From the NCBI GenBank assembly GCA_003864495.1, contig ML133472.1, positions 496,001-560,000 of the forward strand: DNA of 64,000 nt. Direction: 5' to 3'. Below are positions 12,201-25,196 of this stretch, one piece after another; the stretch's first letter is position 1, and each line of letters begins with the position of its first letter. The DNA comes from Nemopilema nomurai (taxonomy: Eukaryota; Cnidaria; Scyphozoa; Rhizostomeae; Rhizostomatidae). The notes below the pieces were generated by a model. The model was given only the letters and a program-made list of their open reading frames with translations, had not been told where the DNA came from and ran no database searches. The position numbers and the translations under genes are program-made.

Positions 12201-15200
12201 GTTTCTGGGGCCAGCTCAAAAGTTGCGGTTGCTGAAAAGGGTCTGTTACCTAGAGCCCAGCCTCAGGCGGTTCGGGGATTATCTAGGGGGGATGAAGCTA
12301 TTGTCTGGTGCCACGGCGATATGCTTGCAATTAGTCAACAGAACGCCGCGGAATAATCCGCTGATGAACTGTCTCATCGTGTAGGCCAATCACGTGAGCT
12401 AAACAACACTTTACACAGAAACATGATTTTCCTCGCGATGGTGCGTTTGCTGAAGGATAAAGCGACGAAGCAACAAAGACCAGCTGTTCTGTCAGGGGTG
12501 CTAATGTAGGTAAGCATGACTCGGCAGAGAGCAGATCCATGTGATAAAACAGACGGCAATTACTGATATGGATGAAGTGCCTTGAGGAGGCTGTTAGACA
12601 GTGAATCGAAGCTGGCCTAAAAACAGAGACGGAATGGAAAAAGCGAACACTAGCTTGGATGATGTCAGTAATCTGTATAATGAGAAATTACTCACACATG
12701 TCGATTCATTGGGAGGATAGGAAAGTGAAACCAGACCATAAAAAGACTCAAAACTGAAGGGAAGGCAGTCGACATATTTTAATCGCGAAAATTAATAACT
12801 AATTAAGCTGCTTAGCAATTAACCGGCGTAAAGAGGTTGAATGCGCAAAAAATCCGTCAAAGATCACATCTTTGTATCTCTCTTGTTGTCAGTCAATCCA
12901 CAAAACTTCAAGCAATGCAATAAGGGAATTACCCACAAGCACAAATTAAGCACAAATTGATCGTCTTTGCAGTTTCAAAGGGCACTGACTTCGCCCTTGA
13001 TCACGAACCATTTCGTCTAATAAAAAATTTCAGACAAAATAATGTTGCCACGTTAGAATCGTCTGTCCGAAACTACAAATTGTGACAATATCTTGAGACA
13101 CAAAGCCTTGAACCTTTAAATGAAATTACCATGGATTACATTTACAGACCTAATCAGGGAGTGTTTTGATAGCTTTAAGATAACTTCTTTTCTTTCATGC
13201 AAAGCTTCGTGGCTGTTGAAAGAATCAGGCAAACCTTGCCTTATCTAATATACATTGGCTATTAAGCGCTTTCCATAAATTTTATCGACCAACTTCTATA
13301 AACCAAGAAGCGTTCGAGATTGGTTTTGTGTTTGGCCGAGACGAAAATGACCAGAGACAAAAAAATATAATTTTGCGGTGAAATATTCCAGATTTCTATA
13401 AAACATTTATCATTAGAAAAATCACCTAATAGCTATTTTTGGAGCGATCAGTCGATTTTAGTACCTTGACTTAGAGGCCATTAAGTCTCAGATGACACTT
13501 CAAATTAAATCTATATCAATACTCAATCGTGGCTTATTCCAATCTATATCCATCGGGGATTGTGAGTAATAATTTTGCTCTTAATTCTAAACATGTTTTG
13601 TCAATAATTGTTTAGCGATGATTATGCCAATTAAAAGTTTTATTGGTAACCAAGATCCTGGGTAGAAAGAAGCAAATCACGCTAACGACAAAAGGCACTA
13701 GAATCAGGCATACAAAATTCAGAAATAATCGACAAGGATAAGTAGTAGCTGGGGGATGGAAAACTAACAAAGAAGCAATCAGAGAAATGGGAGTGTGAAA
13801 ATGGATAGGGTCAGAAATAAAAAACAAATTGTTAATTAAAAATAGGAATTCTTTTTAACGAGCCATTTTTCGTTGCGCAACTCAGACTTTTGTACGCGAT
13901 GCTAGAAACTTTTGAAACAAAGCTTTTAAGGCAACTAATACTGCTACAGCCAAGCAGCTGTCAAAATGACAGTCTAAGAACCAGCTTTGAATCTGGCACA
14001 AAAACCCGTAAGCACTTGAGGCTTCACAGGGTTGGCTTGAACCTAAAATGATCTCTCTTTAGCATCAATATTTTGTTTTTTGGAGGAAAGGGAATTTCAT
14101 ATTTAATCACAAAACAAATGGTCAGTAAGTTAGAGTTTAGTTAACTAAGCTTTTTCTTCTTTGTAATTAGTGAAAATTAAAATTAATTTTAATTTTCTAA
14201 AAATTAAAAAATTATAAAATAAAAAAAAGGGAAGCAAACTCCTTTTCTTGCACAGGCAGTACACTGCTTCTCTGACAAACGAGCATATAGCTTGAATGCT
14301 TACGTAGTGGACGTAGTTCAAAGAGAAAGTCAAGTAATGTAGTGAAGCAAAGTGATTTTTTAAAAAAAAATATCTGCCCGAAGTGAGTAAAAAAATTGCA
14401 AATTTCAATTTAGCAAATGCAACGGAAAAACACTCTAGCAGGCATTGATTTTAGAATAAATTCACGACGATAGAAAAGCATAAAAATGGCGTTGAAACTA
14501 CTTGGAAAGAATAAATAGAAATAAATCATGACACGAATAAATGAAATAAGATGCTAGTGATTATGAGGGCAGAAGGACACCAATGAACTAGAAATTGAGC
14601 ACCAATGACGATACATGAGAAGAGCATGATTGCGACAGGTAAGGATCCTTGTGGAGCAGCCCCTTGGAGAAACCTGCAGCTATACATCTCACAGAAGTTG
14701 GAGTATAATGCTGCCAAAGAGCTGAAGCAACGAAAAAAGTAACCACAATCTCGCTTGCAGTACTATAACATTTAATAGTTTGCACAACAGCCTCGCGCAA
14801 AACTGGACATGACAAGAATATCAAAGTCTGACAAGCGGACGAACAAAGCAGAAATGTAAGCAATGCGAACTGCGAGGAACAAGGTCATGGCTAGAAAATG
14901 GAACAAGTACACCCATGAAAATACGTAGATGACACTATGCCCACATGAACGTCAAGGAACATGCCATCTCTAGGCAACGACAAAGAAAGAGAGCGGGGTC
15001 TTCGTGGGAGCTTTCTCGGTACTTCGTGGAAAGCTGAAACATCTCACACTAATCCACCTCCAATCTAAAATCTTTACATATTTTTCACATGTCACTTTCA
15101 ATTTTTATTATTAGTATAAGTCATAGATGCGATCACGAGCTTAAATTTCCAACGGAGAAGTCATGTTCGATTCCTCATCACAAGTGACAAATTTGAGAAT

Positions 15201-18200
15201 TGGCAACGTGCGGTCCCAAAGTACAAAAACAAGGGTCAGAGATAATGGATACTGAAAATTGACGTCTACGAAATATTAAGACTTAGCTGAACGCATACTC
15301 CGCAAACTTCTTGTGAGGTCTTGAAAGGAATCAACGAACTCATGATGAAATAAAAACAATTAAAACAGGTCATGGAAAATCAAGATACTATTGCTAGGTG
15401 ATGATGGGTGATAAATTCAAATCTGATTCGAAATTGTTAGTTGATAAACTAAGCCCCTAAAGATGGTCTTAGATTCAATTCTACGAATTATACGGGCAAA
15501 ACCCTCTACTACCACCCACGAAAAAACAACAAAAAACATAAAGAGGTTTTTAACATTACCAATTATGGTAGTTTAATGTGTCGAAGCCACAGCAAATTGT
15601 TTGCTGGGGTCAACTGACGTAACTATCTGAATGGAAAATCCTCCACCCAGCCATGGAGCCTGGTAACAAGTAACAAAACACGACTGTCGAGAATTCCGAA
15701 GTAGCCTAATTCACGTTAGAATGTCAATCGGTACAAAGCCACTGGTTAGTCGTAGCCTTAGTGAGGAATAATGGCAACTTAAAAGGCAATTCATTCGTAA
15801 ATATTCTTAAAAAAGGCATGAGTCAACAATATAGGGGATAAAGGTGCATGTAATGGTTGCTTATGGTCTATGAAAAAAATAACGAAAAAAATTCTAAACA
15901 AGAAAATCAATTCTAAAAAATTATTCAATATAATAGTTAATCATTATCATTATAACTTCTTGATGCTTTTAATGAAACATGCCCTAGTTGGCACGATTCG
16001 AAAAGAAGGAGGCTTTCTATGAGCCAACTCGAGTCAACTAAAATGACAAAGAGCAGGGTGTAAACAACTGGGTAACTACAAGCAACTACCAAGACAGAAA
16101 CACTGGTCGATGACTGGTGAAAATCATCAAGTATGCAAATGAAGCAGAAAAATCAGGCCTAAAATGTTTTGGCAACAGTCTCTTGACAAAACTTATTTTT
16201 ATGCTGGGTTGTCATCAATGAACAAATCAAAACGACCTACAGCAAAACGACCTACCTAGTAGACTACATCGAAAACGAATATCGAATAATGTTTTGGCGA
16301 GAAACTTGCTGACTAAACCCCATTTTGAGATTCCGGCAGAACCCCGGACTCATTCAAAATCGAACCTCCCAACCAGCCTCCCAACCAGCCTCCCAACCAG
16401 CCTCCCAACCAACCTCCCAACCCATATTTAGAAACCAATTTCACATATAGTCGCCAATAAACAATAGGAAATCGCCGCAGGTGACAAGAAACTGAGAAGG
16501 TCTCTTTCCGTCTCTTGTCTTTTCGTCATTTAAAATTTTTAACCAATCAGTCTGCGCATATGAGCAATTAGTGTGATTTTCCAAAGCCGAACAAGCTCTT
16601 ATCAGCTCTTTTCTCTCAAGTAAAATTGAAAGCAAATGACTTATAGAGCAAACAAGCACAGAGGCCTACAGAGAAAGGCATGACTCACGACTCATGGTAA
16701 CAACCGGAACAAGCAGGTTGTGGGGGACAAGCAAGTCATACACGGTACAATGGCACCAAGCAAACATATGAACAGAGAAACAGAGTCTGTGCCTTAGAAC
16801 TATCGACTGTAATATGTGAAAGTGGTTCACTGTAGCGAACACGTGAAAACGCGAATAAGGAGTTGAAGACTGTCCCACTAGAGCGCATGTGGTGAGGATA
16901 TAAACAGGGCAACAAGGGGAAGAGCCCATGGTCACTTGTTTTTTAAAAGGCGATCTTAAGAACGGCCATTTCCCTGAGAATAGACAGCTGCAAAGAGTAT
17001 TTACCACACAGTTATTTCTAATTTAACAAATGACTGAAGCCCCTGTACAAATAATAAGCAAATGAGTTTTGGTACATACAAATCCCTTCTCCTCGGTGAA
17101 TCTGGATACTAAAACCAGAGGAATCGTCAACCGATACGCCTTAAAACGAGGAATTAACCTATTTTTATCCTTCCGCTATCCGTTGAAACCATTAAAACAC
17201 TATCATTGTAAGAGAATGAGTGCAGATAGCTAGTTCCATCTATATCGGTTTAGTACGACGAGCTTGATAAAGAATGGATGAGCCATCGTTGTTTAAAGTA
17301 TGATTACTTCTTCAGCAATTTACTATTTAATTTCAGTGTCCTATCTTTAACTCAATTCATGAAAATATAAACCGTATTATTCTCTGACGTCAGCAAGACG
17401 GTCTGACACGATAAACAAACCAAGTGTCTCAATGAACAACGGAAGGCGCTGATAAACATTAAAGATGGCTGGCATCTATTTCTTTCCATGTCAGCCTTCA
17501 GGACAAGTTGGATAACTTTCTACAGGAAATAAATAGACAAATGATCCAGCTATAAATAAGGTTTCTTTCGAAGAGTACCAGACCATAGAATGCCTTTTTC
17601 TAATACCCTTGGCAATTTTGGTAAAGGGCACTGGAAATTATTAAACTGAAGCAAATCCACAACAAGTTTACATTGTGTTGACGGTTATGTTTCCACTCAA
17701 AGAGGTCTTTTCATTTGACTGTTGATAACATTTGTTCATAAACAGTTTGCTTGTTGCTCTTCTGGGATTGCTCTTCTAAATTTTCGACACCTTGAGACAT
17801 AATTAATAAGACGAGCCCCTTATTTGATAACTGAGGCAAGAATGGTCACATTAAAAGTTTCCGTTTCATTTCAGAATGACCGTGACTTCACATGCCCCCT
17901 GATAATTATGCTTTTGCCTTCAAAATTAATAGAGTACAGGATATTTTGACTTTGCAATGGCATGAAAAAGAGAAACTAGTTTTTGCATACTTATAGTACT
18001 TTTTCATCAAGCACTCCTCAGAGTGTGCAAACATCGAAAAATAACCAAAAGTTGCAGAATAAAAAGCCAGTTGCTGATTGGTCATAATAACCAATCACGC
18101 GGTCTTCTCAGCACCCCCTAGTGTTTTCGATCAGCAACTGGCTTTTATTGTCAGCTTTTGGTTATTTTCCGTATTTGCAGACTCTGTGGTGTTGAATGAA

Positions 18201-19004
18201 GAAGTACTTTTAATATGCACTTGTTCACATATTGACTTTCATTAAGTCAGTTGAAATTGGGTCCTTCTGGTACAACAAAAATGTGCACTTCAATAATGTC
18301 AAACTTTTTTATCTAAGAACAGCCAAGCAAATAAAGCAATCTATCAAGTAAAACAACATTTGTGAAATTTCTTTTGAAAGCCTTTGGAGGCTCCTTTAAA
18401 GCCACAAACGTTTTAAACAAGAATATTGCATCTTTTTCATTTCTTAGCTGTAGGCTAGCTTCAGAGCATTGTTGATTTGATGTCAATACAAAATTAACCT
18501 GCTGGTATGGTGTATTTTCAGTGGCAAAACTTGTATCTTACTTATCCAAGGTAATGAAAGGTTTTTAGACAACTTTTTCAAGACAGCAGAAGTTCAAAAA
18601 ATCAAAGAGAAATCTTGAAAGGTTTTTACCTGTACAAATATGTCAATCTGTGACCGTGGATAAACATGAGTCATGATCGCAGCTTCAAATACTTTTTCTA
18701 GTGCTATGGTCAGCTCCGTTGATCTGCGATCTCCAGTTGGTCTGTTTCTTCTGAACTTTGTGCTGAATGTAGCCAAGCTGTATTCACAATTTATAACTGC
18801 CTTGTCATGGAAAGATCTTGTTCTGTTAACACACTCATGGGGACCATAAACACTACAAATTGCTTTTGTGTTTCCATGTTCTATGCTTGCAGAGCCATCG
18901 GCTTCACTGAAAATACCAACCTTGCAAACAACTTGCTTTAGTTCTAAAGGTCTTCTGCCATCAACACGAAGGCCCTCAGGTGAAAGAAGCTCAAGGCCTG
19001 ACAT
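9252..19004 (-). CDS. EXOSC4: Exosome complex component RRP41 (EXOSC4)
   Basis: Two coding exons, 19004-18630 and 9602-9252, join in phase 0 (CAG|GTAAAA ... TTTGCAG|GTC) to give 241 aa; human EXOSC4 has 245. The start MSGLELLSPEG matches the human start closely. Conserved RNase PH-fold segments include RVDGRRP (about residues 12-18), YGPHE, FSTKFRRNRPTGDRRSTEL and the junction SQIDIFVQ-VLHSDGG, followed by the NAATLALIDAGIPMRDFV helix region. RRP41 is a ring subunit of the nuclear and cytoplasmic RNA exosome, a 3'-5' RNA processing and decay machine; in animals the ring is structural and catalysis is by DIS3 and EXOSC10. The single intron is 9027 bp, far longer than those of its neighbours. 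A TTTTAG just before the ATG could be an acceptor for a 5' UTR intron. Confidence 0.95.
16362..16425. repeat. 12-bp tandem repeat (CCTCCCAACCAG)
   Basis: Five near-perfect copies of CCTCCCAACCAG, with a C-to-A drift in the last units. It lies deep in the EXOSC4 intron. Confidence 0.85.
17982..18220. repeat. Foldback element with about 95-bp inverted arms
   Basis: The left arm (17982-18080) and right arm (about 18127-18220) are imperfect reverse complements. Shared blocks are GCCAGTTGCTGAT, AATAACCAAAAG, GAGT-TGCAAA and AGTACTT. The spacer is about 45 bp and carries its own small inverted pair (ATTGGT ... ACCAAT). Single-arm relatives occur at 40684-40775 and 55541-55650. This fits a non-autonomous foldback element or a head-to-head pair of a dispersed repeat; no terminal duplication was identified. 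Confidence 0.75.
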
Positions 19005-21222
19005 TTTGCCTAAAATCAAGAATCACATAGTTACATAATTACCTAATTATTAGACGAAAATAGGTTTAATGGGCAGACTCATTGCTAAAAAAGAACCCTC
19101 AATGACTTCTTTAAACTACAAGCTAAGTTTATAGGCAAAAATAATTGAATGATTTTCAGTTAATCATGCTTTGTACAAACAAAACCAAACTTGTTACATG
19201 TTCTTCATACCCAAATTGGTTACCAAATCATTTTTGCCTGAAACTCACATCATTTGTGTTTTCCTCGCAACTTCATTCTTATATCAAAATTAAAGACTTC
19301 TACAAGATAATCTACAAGAATTTAAATCTAACATAGATCAGATTCTGTCTGAAAAAGTTCTAGTTCATATCACTTCTAATCAAAAGTAATCTTGTTATGT
19401 GCAGTTATATAATTGATAACTCAATGATATATGTATTAAAAGAAACAATTAATACTAGAGTTAGGTGAGACATAATGCTAGTATGTCTAGAAGAAATCAA
19501 TTTTATGGCACAGGCTAGGCCTATTATATTATGCTCAAATCTCTTTCACACAGATAGCGATTTCCACATCATTATTTGCTTTACAATCATTATTTGCTTT
19601 ACAATCAATAAGAACTCACTTTAAAAGAACACTGAGGCTAGATTTGCGAGAAGTTGAAGAATAATTCTAGAATTTACTCAGCTTCAGGTGTAAAATTAAT
19701 GCAAAACAGTTTAGATTTTGAAATTTGAATTAAAGGCTCTGTTAACACTGTATTTTTGAATAGTTCTCGGCAAAACTATCTTCTTAACAAAAAATTAAAA
19801 GGGTGTATCTTTTATTTCCGATAGGCACCTTGTAAGTGCTATAAATTATACATGTTTTAGACTTTCCTTTAATTCGCAAAAAGATAGAGAACATACATAT
19901 AAATAAGTCTATGAATCTCCGTGAGGAAATTTCATAGTTGCCCAACTTGAACGTAGGCCGAACTAAAACAGTTTTAAAGGTCAAACAAACTACTAGTTTG
20001 TACCTACTGCATTAATCTTCAACCCCTCGTAGCTACGTATAAACTATTTCATACCTTATTTGATCAGCAATGTATGTCCTTTCTATCCTGTGCAAATAGA
20101 AACCTTCATACCCCTTCTTCTTTCCTTAGTGTTGTGTATTTCGTCCACCGGAATGGTCGTCTTCCAAGTTCCCATGTGATTCTTGCGGCTGCCCTGTTAT
20201 AAGTGCCTCGTTGCGGAGAACCTCTTGGCCTCGTTGCAGCATTGATTTCTCCATCAGTGTTTTGAATGTCTTCTTTTGCAGTTTGATGGTGCACGACTTG
20301 AGGCCAGAATATAAACAAACGAGGATTTCACTCCCAAACGAAATGTTCCTTTAGATAGGTGTAGGACTACTTTAATCATTTTCATCCGTTTCGTGAAATG
20401 AGGCCTGCATCTTGAGTTTTTTTCTAATATGGGTCTTGTATGTTGACCCAGCGTTTAATATACCCCAGCTCCCACTTCATGCAAAACTCTGGATATTTCT
20501 ATCCTTTGCGCTACTAATATATATTTTAATCAGCGTGTTTCAACTTCGATCACTATTTCGAAAAATCAATTCAGCGACGTGGCATGTTTAATTTCTGAAA
20601 CATCATAGGCAGAGATATTTAGTTACTTAAAAGCAACTTTATTATAGTTGCCTAAAAAAGATTGATAATTGAATCAGACTTTTTTGTGGTAAATGCACCT
20701 AAAATCACTACTGTGGAATACAAAAGAAAAAGTGCAGGCGCGTATTAAAATATTAGCGATAAATTATGCAATAAGAAATATCTGGTTAATGTTCTCGAAT
20801 CTCGAATGCCCATTCGTGGATTGAAAATGATAAACCAAATTGGCTTTTATTAAAGCATCTTCCTCTAAAAAAGAACAAGCCGTAGCTTTTGTTATCTGAA
20901 ATCGCTTCTTCAAAGCTATATAGCTGCTTTATACGCGAATGTCTTCGCCTGCTTCAAAATATTGCACCAACTTGCAAACATAGCAGAAAGGACAAACCCC
21001 AATGTTTCAAATGTACGGTTGGATGAGTGGAAAATGAAATAAAACTGCACAAACGAAAAGGATCTTAATGCAGTTGATGAACTATTAAAATGAATGGTAA
21101 AAATTCTCAGCTATAAATTACAACAGGGGAATAATTTATCTATAATTAAAGATTTGTACATATTTATATTCCTGTATCATATAACAATTGTTACTTTTTA
21201 TAAGCAGCCTACTCGGCGGAAA
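19005..21222. other. Intergenic stretch between EXOSC4 and expansin A
   Basis: AT-rich, with a short direct duplication near 19565-19605 (CATTATTTGCTTTACAAT twice). A 70-codon minus-strand open frame at 20106-20318 has no recognised homology. The EXOSC4 promoter and the 3' UTR of expansin gene A should lie here, but no element can be named from sequence. Confidence 0.4.
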
Positions 21223-24200
21223 TTAGTCACTATCTCTCAAAGGTCGTTTACTGTCTTTTTGCTTCTTCTTCTTTCCAATAAACCTCTTTGTATAAACATC
21301 TTCATCGTTGTCATCTGACATCACGTTGCCTTCTAATGACACGGACCTACTTCTGGCCGAGCTGGCATTGCAAATGACATTTTTAGGCCAGTCGCAAACG
21401 CCCTCTCTTGTGTTGTATCGAAGGCCATTCGGGCACTCTTTGTCAAGGGCCTTTCCTTGGAAGCACAAAATGAATCGTTCACAATTAGATTCGTTTTGAT
21501 AGGAGCCATCTTGTCTCTGATGGCAGAAGGATTCGTTCGAAACTTGTTGCATCGACAAGTTAGTCTTAGCTGAGCCACCATTTGCGTGTGATTGATTCTT
21601 CGAAACTTCTTCCGACAATTTGAGTGGATCTTTGCTTGCAACTTCCAACCCTGAGACTGTAGCGGAAAATGTTTTTAGTAAACAATGACATTTTTCAGCA
21701 GCCAATCATTATGAAAAATAGACAGATTCTTACTATGGGTTGATTTGCAGTTATTTCTCAGTATAGAGAGATTGCGTTGGGAGAGACGTTGCTCAAAAAC
21801 CGACTTCCTCGATTGTTCTTTACTTCAATGTTATCCGGTGTCTATCTTATAAGCTAAAATAACACGGTCCTTAATGCTTTGTGCACACAAAACATACCAG
21901 CCAGATGGCAATTCTTTGAGCCTTATTCACTGTCATATACATACAAAATACCTTTATAAGGAGGCCAACCAAGTGGCAGCCAAGCATGCTGACAACCAAT
22001 TTAAAGGAACGCAGATGATAAACATTGCAAATGAAAAGGAGGTTAACACACCTGGCTGTACAGACTTGCCTCGTTGTACCAAGGGTCCCCTGCTAGACGA
22101 GTGAGTCATCTCAGCCTCGTAATGGCAAGCAGTTGCAGGACCTGCACCAGCACGCGTTGCTGAAAAGAAATCCGCCATTATCGATTTTGAGTGGAAAATG
22201 AAAGAGACCTGAGTCTCTGTCGAGCTTCTTAGGTCTACAGGTTAAAAAGTGCGTTTTATTACTTGCTAGCTTCGTGGGAATCTCTCTCGCCATTTTGATT
22301 TGTACCTGAGCTTTTTTATATACATATTTACATATATTTCATTCAAAAATTTACAAGACAAATTTACATAATACGCTACCTAATAAATACTCTACAAACA
22401 CTATAAGGAAGATTATACCACGTGGAGCAATAGACCATGACAACCCCGTGGCAAATTAACATAGAAAAGTAAAAACTACATAAAAATACACAGAATACCA
22501 CCTGAATCTCAATAGGCACATCTCTTTTCAAGTTTGTTAACAAAAAGTAGTGTTATGGACATTCATCTGAAAATTACCTGCGTGAAATGTCGTGAATTGG
22601 TGCTTCAACGGGACATCTTCACCAAACACAAACTTGTCTAAAGAAAAGCCAATAGTCTCCCCGGCAATGCTTCTAACACGAAACTGCGCTGGAGCAGTGG
22701 GCTGGAGATCTGCGAAGGTGAAGTAGTTGTCTGTTTCTCGTTGCAAGCAAATCCATCGGCCATCTTGAAAGCATTCCAGTGATATCACAGGGAGCCTAGA
22801 GAAAATGGCATTGTGAGAAGTGTACAATGCATTTGAATACTCAATCAAAGTATGCTGTGCAGGCAACAGTTTTCCTACAGAAATGGCTTTCTATTTAGAG
22901 AAAAGGTCTGCACCAGCCTTGCACCTAAGCGACAAAAGGTGCCTGGAAAGCTAAAAGAATATTCAATGCTAGCAAAACATCTTTTTTACTGCAAAAAGAA
23001 TCAATGAATTTCTACGTCATAACTGTTGAAACTATATACATTGCTTCAACTTTTGCCTTGGCCAATTGCACATCTAAGGCCATGCACTTACAGTGAGTTT
23101 CTGATTTGAATTTTAGTCCCGTTGTTTTCAGCTTTTTCGATGACCATTTTCAATTCCTCTTTGGAACTCACTTGATCCATACAGTCAACAGCCACAATAT
23201 TTGCTTTCATTGCCTGACTCCCTTCTGTGTACAAACTGATTTCACCTACAACAATTGACAGTTAGTAAAAGCTGCAAGCATTAACCTGAATTTCAAATCA
23301 TTGTAGTAACTATACTCGTTTTCCAATTAATCTAGCATATTAACCTATTTAATTATATGCAGGGAATGACAAAATCATATTTATCATTGAAAATTCATCT
23401 TTATTGAAACTGTTCTATTTAAACTCCTTTTTTCAAAGGCTTTTTCGCCAATACACTGTGGCATTGTTTAGCAGCATTCTTCACAGACTATCATCGTTTT
23501 TCGTTTGATATATAACATTCCATATATCTTCATTTTAAGTCCCGCCTGTGCAACTTTCACGAAACACGATGCAACTAGCAGCCCGTACCAAATGTTACTC
23601 TATTAAAAAGCTAGCATCCGCTTCTCAAATTGGTAGCGGTGTCAAATGGCCTTCTAAAATGTGTCAGGATAAAGAACCTTTACATAGTATTTGCCGTGGA
23701 AATAATTTTATCAACGGTATTTCAAAATTTATTAATTCAACTTCACGTTGCTGTGAAAGCAGTAATTGAATAACTAATGGTTTTGAATTTCGCTCCGCAG
23801 ATATATTGAAACTAACCTTTTTGGCAATCATTACACTCATCAATGACCGCTACGTAGATGTCATCTGGGTCCTCTCTTGCCACCAGGTCTATTAGAGACA
23901 CTTTCCAGCATGTTCCACACGCGAGTGATCCAAGAAAGTCAGCTTTCGAAACGGCAGCAAGGGTCCATTTCTTTGTACCAATCAAAGGGGGTATTGGGTC
24001 CAAAGAGCAAGCACTTGTTCCAATTGGATAGGCTCCATAATGTGACACCTACAGTGTAGTGAACAGAGCATTGCACTTTCAATTTCAAAAGACACCTTCA
24101 TGCAGAATTAGTACCAAAGCTTAAGATATTTCTCTAACGGATACGTAGGCAATGTTCCGGATTTCCATTCGACGAACGGGAGAAAATTTCATTTGGCTCA

Positions 24201-25196
24201 TGGAACACTCAATCATTTATAAACTCAAATATTTCTCTCACTTACAAACATCTGTAAGAATATGCCAATTCAGATAAAAGTAAATTTCAAGCAAAATTAT
24301 AACATCTAAGCGGCTAGATGCCTGAAAGAACAAAACTAAAGCCAGAGTTAAGATCACCATGGACTAATTAATTTAAGTCAGCATATTCTAATGGTAGTAT
24401 AATCTAGGGTAACCATGGACTTGTTTCGTACAAAACAAAATGAACATAGGATAACAGTTCGGGCAACACATAGGCTATGTTTTATATTCACTGATATTGG
24501 TAAAAGGCTTAAGTTAGGAAAGAATGGGGTTAGCATTGGCTTTTATTAACATAGTGTAAAGCTTGAAAAACTCAAGATTTACATTCTTGGGGATTTTGCA
24601 CATTCGCGACAAAGTTCTATCAAAATGTGCCATGTTTCTATTGCGGTTTCCACTGCAGATAAAAAATGATACAATGATACTGTACCTTAGCAAGTGAAGA
24701 CTTAGTGAAATGGCTGTACAAAATTTCGACATCTTTCTGGCTCGCTCTTTTCACTGTTTGTTGTTGCATGAAAGCACGTGCCTGCAAAAAGCGCGAAAAA
24801 GCTCTACTTGGGAGCTGATTGTTCAAATTTTGAAATATACATTTTAATGCAACACTAGCATAAAATTCAACTATACCATATTACTGACGTGCTCAAAGTT
24901 GTCAGATGATGAGCTTTAAAAATGAAAACAGTTGTGATTCTACCCACGGGACTAGCAGATTGGAATCAGATAATTTGTATCTTATCTTATCTAGAGTGGT
25001 AAATCAAAACATGAAACTATTTATAACAATACATCAAAGCATGTGCTAGATTAGCAGAACAATTTTTACACCATAGAGAAATGACACATACCTTTGCTTC
25101 CTTCATGGACAGGATTAAATTTACCATCAGAAGAATCCATATGTTGGTGATAAAAAGTCCATGTCTTTTGAAACTATACTCTACTGCTGGTATCAT
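21223..25196 (-). CDS. Expansin-like protein A with one CBM14 domain
   Basis: Seven exons: 25196-25092, 24781-24686, 24048-23817, 23245-23092, 22795-22578, 22159-22052, 21656-21223. Phases are 0,0,1,2,1,1 and the total is 1347 nt (448 aa). Domains: hydrophobic signal segment at about residues 14-30; short linker; expansin D1 double-psi barrel (about 68-165) with YPIGTSACSLDPIP, which matches the LDPIP segment of Bacillus EXLX1, a Cys-rich CGTCWK, and VIDEC, which supplies the conserved Asp; D2/CBM63 (about 185-270) with IQIRN, DGRWICLQ and SIAGETIGF; linker; one peritrophin-A/CBM14 domain (six Cys, about 349-401); acidic then Lys-rich tail. Expansins loosen polysaccharide networks without hydrolysis. 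D2 has NNGTKIQIRN where B and C have NPWYLKLQ, so the planar aromatic surface is reduced. It is the most diverged of the three genes. Confidence 0.9.

Larger units (their letters stand above)
9603..18629 (-). other. 9.0-kb intron of EXOSC4
   Basis: Bounded by canonical GT and AG. No nested coding exon was recognised. It contains a 12-bp tandem repeat (16362-16425), a very AT-rich palindromic patch near 14160-14225, and a roughly 240-bp foldback element at 17982-18220 close to the donor side. Short open frames within it have no visible homology. Confidence 0.7.

Noticed and set aside
15150..15190. B-box-like TTCGATTCC suggesting a tRNA or tRNA-derived SINE
   Set aside because: No matching A-box, anticodon stem or acceptor stem could be placed upstream.
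20106..20318. 70-codon minus-strand open frame between EXOSC4 and expansin A
   Set aside because: Its Arg-rich sequence has no recognised homology and no convincing acceptor or partner exon.
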